The notes beneath the pieces were generated by a model. That model did no database searches. It saw only the letters and a list, made by a program, of their open reading frames with translations, and was not told where the DNA came from. A stretch of 64,000 nt of DNA from Peribacillus muralis (GTDB taxonomy: Bacteria; Bacillota; Bacilli; Bacillales; DSM-1321). This document shows positions 60,139 to 64,000 of this stretch, in pieces. The stretch covers positions 354,449-418,448 of the forward strand of contig NZ_LMBV01000002.1 of NCBI RefSeq assembly GCF_001439925.1, given 5' to 3'. Positions within the stretch are counted from its first letter, which is position 1; each line of letters begins with the position of its first letter. The position numbers and the translations under genes were made by a program.

Positions 60139-60567
60139 ATGACCGTCGTTAAGCACACTGATGCCGACATTGCTCTGCTGGCAAGATTGCTGAGGGCTGA
60201 AGGCGAGGGCGAGGGCGATCAAGGCATGTTGATGATCGGGAACGTCGGGATCAACCGGATTAGGTCAAATTGCTCCGATTTCAAAGGACTGAGGACGATT
60301 CCGGACATGGTTTATCAGGAGCATGCCTTTGAGGCTGTGCAGAAGGGGTATTTTTACCAGCGAGCACGGGATAGGGAAAAAAGACTTGCGCGTCGGAGTG
60401 TAAATGGTGAAAGAATATGGCCTTCGAAGTTTAGCCTCTGGTATTTCAGACCTCAGGGAGATTGCCCGCCAACCTGGTATAATCAGCCTCTCGTTGGCCG
60501 CTTTAAGCTTCATTGCTTTTATGAACCAACAGCTAATGAATGTGAAAATATTTATAATACCTTTTAG
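60139..60567 (+). CDS. cwlJ: Spore cortex-lytic hydrolase CwlJ
   Basis: A 142-residue germination enzyme of the SleB/CwlJ (hydrolase 2) family. Visible: DIALLARLLRAEGEGEGDQGMLMIGNVGINRI with the catalytic Glu, FEAVQKGYFYQRARD, and the end FKLHCFYEPTANECENIYNTF. No signal peptide, as for CwlJ, which is held in the coat. The size equals B. subtilis CwlJ. GGAGGTG before the ATG. No gerQ is beside it. Confidence 0.93.
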   Translation: MTVVKHTDADIALLARLLRAEGEGEGDQGMLMIGNVGINRIRSNCSDFKGLRTIPDMVYQEHAFEAVQKGYFYQRARDREKRLARRSVNGERIWPSKFSLWYFRPQGDCPPTWYNQPLVGRFKLHCFYEPTANECENIYNTF

Positions 60568-60573
60568 AGATGG

Positions 60574-60602
60574 GGCTGAACCTTATGAGGTTTGGCCTTT
60601 TT
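60574..60602 (+). terminator. Terminator after cwlJ
   Basis: GGCTGAACCT / AGGTTTGGCC stem (one G-U) with a 4-nt loop, then TTTTT. Confidence 0.85.
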
Positions 60603-60668
60603 GTGTTTCTCCTGCATAGGATAACGAAAATAAGCCCAATTCCGTCCGCCGCGCAAAATAATCAGTCC

Positions 60669-60838
60669 GAACACGGAGTTAATTCGACCTAAACGGAGAT
60701 AAATCGACCGAACATGCGAACAATTCGACCTGAACGGAGATAAATCGACCGAACACAGAGTTAATTCGACCTAAAACGCGAATAAATCGACCTAAGATGG
60801 AGTTAAATCGACCGAACGTGCGAATAATTTATCCGACC
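60669..60838. repeat. Short intergenic tandem repeat, locus C (about 8 units of 19-22 bp)
   Basis: Units such as GAACACGGAGTTAATTCGACC and AAACGGAGATAAATCGACC, with core TAAWTCGACC. It fills the gap between the convergent cwlJ and yhfP genes. The unit AAACGCGAATAAATCGACC links this family to the locus B core CGAATAAACCG. Confidence 0.8.
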
Positions 60839-60877
60839 ACTGCGATACTTCTGCATACCCTAATCAATTCACCATGA

Positions 60878-60911
60878 AAAGTGACGAGGAGCAAGCCCGC
60901 GTCACTTTTTG
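60878..60911 (-). terminator. Terminator after yhfP
   Basis: AAAAGTGACG / CGTCACTTTTT stem; T-run on the minus strand. Confidence 0.8.
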
Positions 60912-60913
60912 GA

Positions 60914-61906
60914 TTATAGCTTTACGATCGTTCTGCCTCTTGCTTCCCCTTTTAAAAGGGTTGGGGGTACTTCAGGCAATTCTTTAAGGGTAATTTCTTG
61001 CTGGATGAGTTGTTCCAGATGAGCGAATTTAAAATCGGTTGCCAGTCGATGCCAAACTTTCAATCTTGTTTCCATCGGGCAATTGACCGAGTCGATTCCT
61101 AGTAAATTAACACCCCTCAGGATGAAAGGGTAGACAGTGGCAGGAATGTTGGTACCAGCCGTCAATCCGCTGACTGCTACAGATCCGCCATACTTGATTT
61201 GGCTAAGGACGGAGGCTAACGGTTCACCGCCGACGGGATCTACTGCACCACTCCACTTCTGTTTGCTAAGTGAGCGCAGCTTGCCATCGTACACCTCATT
61301 GCGAGACACGATCGTCGTCGCCCCGATTTTCTTCAGATATTCATGCTCCGATTCTTTTCCTGTACTCGCTTCCACGGAATAACCAAGCTTGGAAAGGATC
61401 GAGACGGCAAAGCTGCCAACGCCTCCGGTCGCACCGGTAACAAGGACGCTTCCTTGATCAGGAGCCAGATTATTTTCTTCCAGGCGCAAAACCGATAGTG
61501 CTGCAGTGAAGCCTGCCGTCCCGATAATCATCGCCTCTTTCATTGTAAGGCCATCAGGAAGCGGGACGATCCACTCTGCTGGAACACGGGCATATTGGCT
61601 ATAGCCGCCTGATTGGGAAACGCCAATTCCGTAGGAGGTGGCAATGACCTCGTCGCCTTCCTGGAATCTGGAGTCTTCGGATGAAACGACGACCCCTGCC
61701 ATATCAATTCCTGGGCTGATCGGATAGTTGCTGATAATGTTTCCATTCGGAATGCTTGCAAGGCTATCTTTATAGTTCACCCCGGAATAATGGACACGGA
61801 TGAGCACTTCGCCTTTGGGCAGGTCATCAATCGATAGTTGCTGGATGTTTACGGTAAACTGATCCTCTAGCTTGTTTACGACTAATGCATCGAATCGTTG
61901 TGTCAT
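60914..61906 (-). CDS. yhfP: YhfP/AcuI-type quinone oxidoreductase (acrylyl-CoA reductase family)
   Basis: A 330-residue zinc-free medium-chain dehydrogenase using NADPH. GEVLIRVHYSGVNYKDSLA starts the GroES-like domain. VLVTGATGGVGSFAVSILSKLGYSVEASTGK is the nucleotide loop. SGAVDPVGGEPLASVLSQIKYGGSVAVSGLTAG, FILRGVNLLGIDSVNCPMETR and GRTIVKL at the end are typical of the YhdH/YhfP/AcuI group. Substrate unknown. AGGGGG before the ATG. Confidence 0.9.
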   Translation of the reverse strand: MTQRFDALVVNKLEDQFTVNIQQLSIDDLPKGEVLIRVHYSGVNYKDSLASIPNGNIISNYPISPGIDMAGVVVSSEDSRFQEGDEVIATSYGIGVSQSGGYSQYARVPAEWIVPLPDGLTMKEAMIIGTAGFTAALSVLRLEENNLAPDQGSVLVTGATGGVGSFAVSILSKLGYSVEASTGKESEHEYLKKIGATTIVSRNEVYDGKLRSLSKQKWSGAVDPVGGEPLASVLSQIKYGGSVAVSGLTAGTNIPATVYPFILRGVNLLGIDSVNCPMETRLKVWHRLATDFKFAHLEQLIQQEITLKELPEVPPTLLKGEARGRTIVKL

Positions 61907-62066
61907 GGTTCGTTCCCCCTTTTATCATCAATCTTCCTCATTATAAAAGAAAAAACGTCGAAAGGTATAATGAGACAGTTCGAAATAGTAGCGCCTGCTT
62001 TTCTTTCTCGTTCGAAAAATGGTACTATAAGAATTGATTCAGTTCATATTAAAGGAGATGTTTTAC

Positions 62067-62507
62067 ATGGCTAAAAAAGGATACATATTAATGGAAAATG
62101 GTGAAAAGATTGAATTCGATCTTTTCCCGAACGAAGCACCGAACACAGTCGCAAACTTCGAAAACCTGGCCAACACAGGATTTTATAATGGCGTGGTCTT
62201 TCACCGTGTCATCCCTGGATTCGTAAGCCAAGGCGGAGATCCAACAGGTACTGGTGCAGGCGGAAGCGGCACACAAATCAAATGTGAAACAGTAGGAAAC
62301 CCTCACAAGCATGAGGCGGGCAGCTTATCGATGGCACATGCCGGAAAAGACACTGGGTCAAGTCAATTCTTCATCGTGCATGAACCACAACCGCATCTTA
62401 ACGGTGTTCACACAGTATTCGGTAAAGTGACTTCCGGGCTTGAAACGGCTAAAGCTATGAAAAATGGCGATAAAATGGAAAAAGTCGAAATTTTTGACGC
62501 TGAATGA
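62067..62507 (+). CDS. ppiB: Peptidyl-prolyl cis-trans isomerase B (cyclophilin)
   Basis: A 146-residue cytoplasmic cyclophilin of standard Bacillus PpiB length. [52 protein letters not shown] contains the catalytic Arg; [24 protein letters not shown] the rest of the site. Start 62067 follows AAAGGAGATG; the frame opens at 62034. Confidence 0.93.
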   Translation: MAKKGYILMENGEKIEFDLFPNEAPNTVANFENLANTGFYNGVVFHRVIPGFVSQGGDPTGTGAGGSGTQIKCETVGNPHKHEAGSLSMAHAGKDTGSSQFFIVHEPQPHLNGVHTVFGKVTSGLETAKAMKNGDKMEKVEIFDAE

Positions 62508-62517
62508 TCGCAGAGAA

Positions 62518-62550
62518 AAGAGGGAGCTTATTGCTCCCCCTTTTTTTTTG
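62518..62550. terminator. Terminator between ppiB and the dehydrogenase gene
   Basis: AGGGAGC / GCTCCCCCT stem with a 5-nt loop and nine T. Confidence 0.85.
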
Positions 62551-62554
62551 AAAT

Positions 62555-63493
62555 TCATTTCGGCGTCGCGCTTTTTGTGAAATGATAGGTGACCTCTGTC
62601 AAGGTTTCCGATATGTCCCATAATCTCTTCGATGTTTCTTCATTATATAAAGTATCGATGATATCGTCTTGCTTAGGGAAGCCCTTTCTGCTCTTCTTGC
62701 CATCTGGTCCAATATATTCGCCTCCTGTTAACGAAGGCTCCGTTGCGGCATACAGGGTTGGAAGTGCGCCCATGCTTGCCGGTTGGGTAATGGTTTTTGA
62801 AAGATAATGGACGAATCGATTGATCGGTTTTCCAGATCCGCGTGACATGAGGTTTGTATGGGAAAGTCCCGGGTGACAGGCTACGCTAATCGGGCTTGCG
62901 CCATGCTGGTTAAATTTGTTCTGGAGCTCGCGGGCGAATAGGAGGTTGGCGAGCTTGCTCTGACCGTAGTACTTCATTGGTTTATAGCCGTTCTCGCCAT
63001 TTAGATTTTCAAAGTCGATGAATCCGTTGATGGCGGCCAAGCTGCTCAATGTGACCACCCGTGATTTCGGCGTAGAAAGGATTCGCGGGAGAAGGAGTCC
63101 TGTCAAAGCGAAATGACCGAGATGATTGATGCCGAATTGCAGCTCGAAGCCATCCTTCGTTTTACTGTAGGGCGGGATCATCACGCCTGCGTTATTGATA
63201 AGGACAGATAAGGAGTCATAGTTTTCCTTATAGGAATCAGCAAAATGCCGAATGCTGCTTAAATCGCTTAAATCCAGCTGCATGACCCGGATGTTCGCGT
63301 TAGGATAGACCGAGAAAATTCGATCGATCGCCTTTTCCCCCTTTGAAGGATTCCGGACAGCAAGGATGATTTCTGCCCCCTTACCGGCCAGGGCAAAAGC
63401 CGTTTCGAAGCCAAGTCCACTATTGGCCCCAGTAATCACAATGATTTGCTTCGATACATCCTCCATTTCTTCGCCATTCCATTTATCAGACAT
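62555..63493 (-). CDS. Short-chain dehydrogenase/reductase (retinol-dehydrogenase-like)
   Basis: A 312-residue classical SDR. IIVITGANSGLGFETAFALAGKGAEIILAVRN is the NADP-type Gly loop. LINNAGVM, VVTLSSLAAINGF (Ser) and YYGQSKLANLLFARELQ (Tyr-x3-Lys) complete the catalytic set. SISVACHPGLSHTNL is the usual post-catalytic strand. Substrate unknown. The ATG at 63493 follows AAAGGTG; the frame opens at 63511. Confidence 0.9.
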   Translation of the reverse strand: MSDKWNGEEMEDVSKQIIVITGANSGLGFETAFALAGKGAEIILAVRNPSKGEKAIDRIFSVYPNANIRVMQLDLSDLSSIRHFADSYKENYDSLSVLINNAGVMIPPYSKTKDGFELQFGINHLGHFALTGLLLPRILSTPKSRVVTLSSLAAINGFIDFENLNGENGYKPMKYYGQSKLANLLFARELQNKFNQHGASPISVACHPGLSHTNLMSRGSGKPINRFVHYLSKTITQPASMGALPTLYAATEPSLTGGEYIGPDGKKSRKGFPKQDDIIDTLYNEETSKRLWDISETLTEVTYHFTKSATPK

Positions 63494-63614
63494 CCAATCA
63501 CACCTTTCCACACATTCTCTACTATCATATACCCAAATAATTCCTATATGTCACATTGAGCACCAGGTTTTTCTTGTTTTTTATTTTCCTTATATATTGC
63601 TGTTTTCCTTTTCC

Positions 63615-63887
63615 CTAATCGACTATATTTCTTATGATCAAGATGGCAGTGACGGCGATAAATAAAACCCTTACGTAGGATAAGGCGAATTCCATATAGA
63701 TGTCCATCGGTATTCCATATGAAAAGTTGACGCCATCAAGAAAAATGAATGCCGCCATATTAATGTCGAAGTGTAAAAATTTCGCGTTACCGGCTGAGTG
63801 CAAAAAATCAAAACCGATCATTAAAAAGGTAAATGAATGAAAACTAAGATAGAATCTCCATGGTATAAGTTTGGAGGATTTGAACAT
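63615..63887 (-). CDS. Possible small membrane protein (about 90 residues)
   Basis: MFKSSKLIPWRFYLSFHSFTFLMIGFDFLH... with a hydrophobic C-terminal helix (VRVLFIAVTAILIIRNIV). No good ribosome site exists at either ATG (63887 or 63899); the upstream sequence is the end of the GC-rich repeat, which may have replaced the original 5' region. Uncertain. Confidence 0.4.
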   Translation of the reverse strand: MFKSSKLIPWRFYLSFHSFTFLMIGFDFLHSAGNAKFLHFDINMAAFIFLDGVNFSYGIPMDIYMEFALSYVRVLFIAVTAILIIRNIVD

Positions 63888-63901
63888 CGATCGTTCCATT
63901 C

Positions 63902-64000
63902 CACTGCAGTCGCTCCCTTATCCAGAGGCGGTCCGTGAGCCTCCTCGGCTTTTAGCCTGCGGTGTCTCACGAAGACGCGCATTTCCCGCAGGAGTGTCGC
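63902..64000 (-). repeat. GC-rich interspersed palindromic element, copy 2 (cut by window end)
   Basis: On the minus strand it reads GCGACACTCCTGCGGGAAAT ... GACTGCAGTGG, closely matching copy 1 at 28691-28783 in its first 45 or so bases and in GGACCGCCTCT. The right part is beyond the window. Confidence 0.8.

Overview
The window is chromosomal DNA from a spore-forming, low-GC Bacillaceae. A Peribacillus-like relative of Bacillus is my best guess; the rank is inferred. The support is a block of genes in nearly the same order as the Bacillus subtilis yug/kap region, as I remember it (mrpA, yufK, pbpD, kapD, kapB, patB, yugE, yugF, alaR, alaT, yugI, yuzA, yugJ, pgi, yugN, yugO), together with spore genes (an alpha/beta SASP, SleL, CwlJ, YteA) and strong Shine-Dalgarno sites. 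No rRNA, tRNA, CRISPR array, transposase or integrase was seen.

Layout. 1-5.2 kb: start of the Mrp antiporter operon, then yufK, pbpD, kapD and kapB. 5.4-10.5 kb: a non-syntenic stretch (cyclophilin, GNAT, PH-domain protein, Mn-catalase-like protein, YteA, VanZ-like) sits where B. subtilis has kinB. 10.8-21.5 kb: the yug block (sulfur and alanine metabolism, a general stress protein, glucose-6-phosphate isomerase, a potassium channel). 21.7-30.5 kb: spore and envelope genes, transporters and an RsbR-like stressosome protein. 30.6-31.5 kb: a tandem array of about 43 short units just before a penicillin-acylase-family gene. 34-35.2 kb: a sigO-rsoA / yvrJ locus, i.e. a two-subunit sigma factor with divergent, matching promoter-like elements. 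35.5-50.9 kb: acetyltransferase, a nonsense-mutated DinB gene, a large YfkN-type nucleotidase, permeases, a TetR regulator, catalase, a LysM-M14 peptidase and purT.

50.9-55.9 kb is the standout: an AT-rich island of about 5 kb with a perfect 26-bp direct repeat at its ends. The repeat contains the last codons of purT and the left arm of the purT terminator. The island carries an Rgg-type regulator, a 23-residue peptide gene followed by a hairpin terminator, a ThiF/MccB-like enzyme with an N-terminal peptide-binding-like region, an M16-type metallopeptidase and an MFS exporter. I read it as a compact, laterally acquired RiPP cluster related to microcin C or pantocin systems. It is unusual because the peptide ends in His rather than the Asn that MccB needs, and because an M16 protease is present.

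56-64 kb: an alkaline phosphatase behind good PhoP-box direct repeats, small spore or unknown proteins, CwlJ, an AcuI-type reductase, PpiB and a short-chain dehydrogenase. Several interspersed or tandem intergenic repeat families recur across the window: three loci of approximately 20-bp arrays, two copies of a 55-bp element, and two copies of a GC-rich palindromic element.
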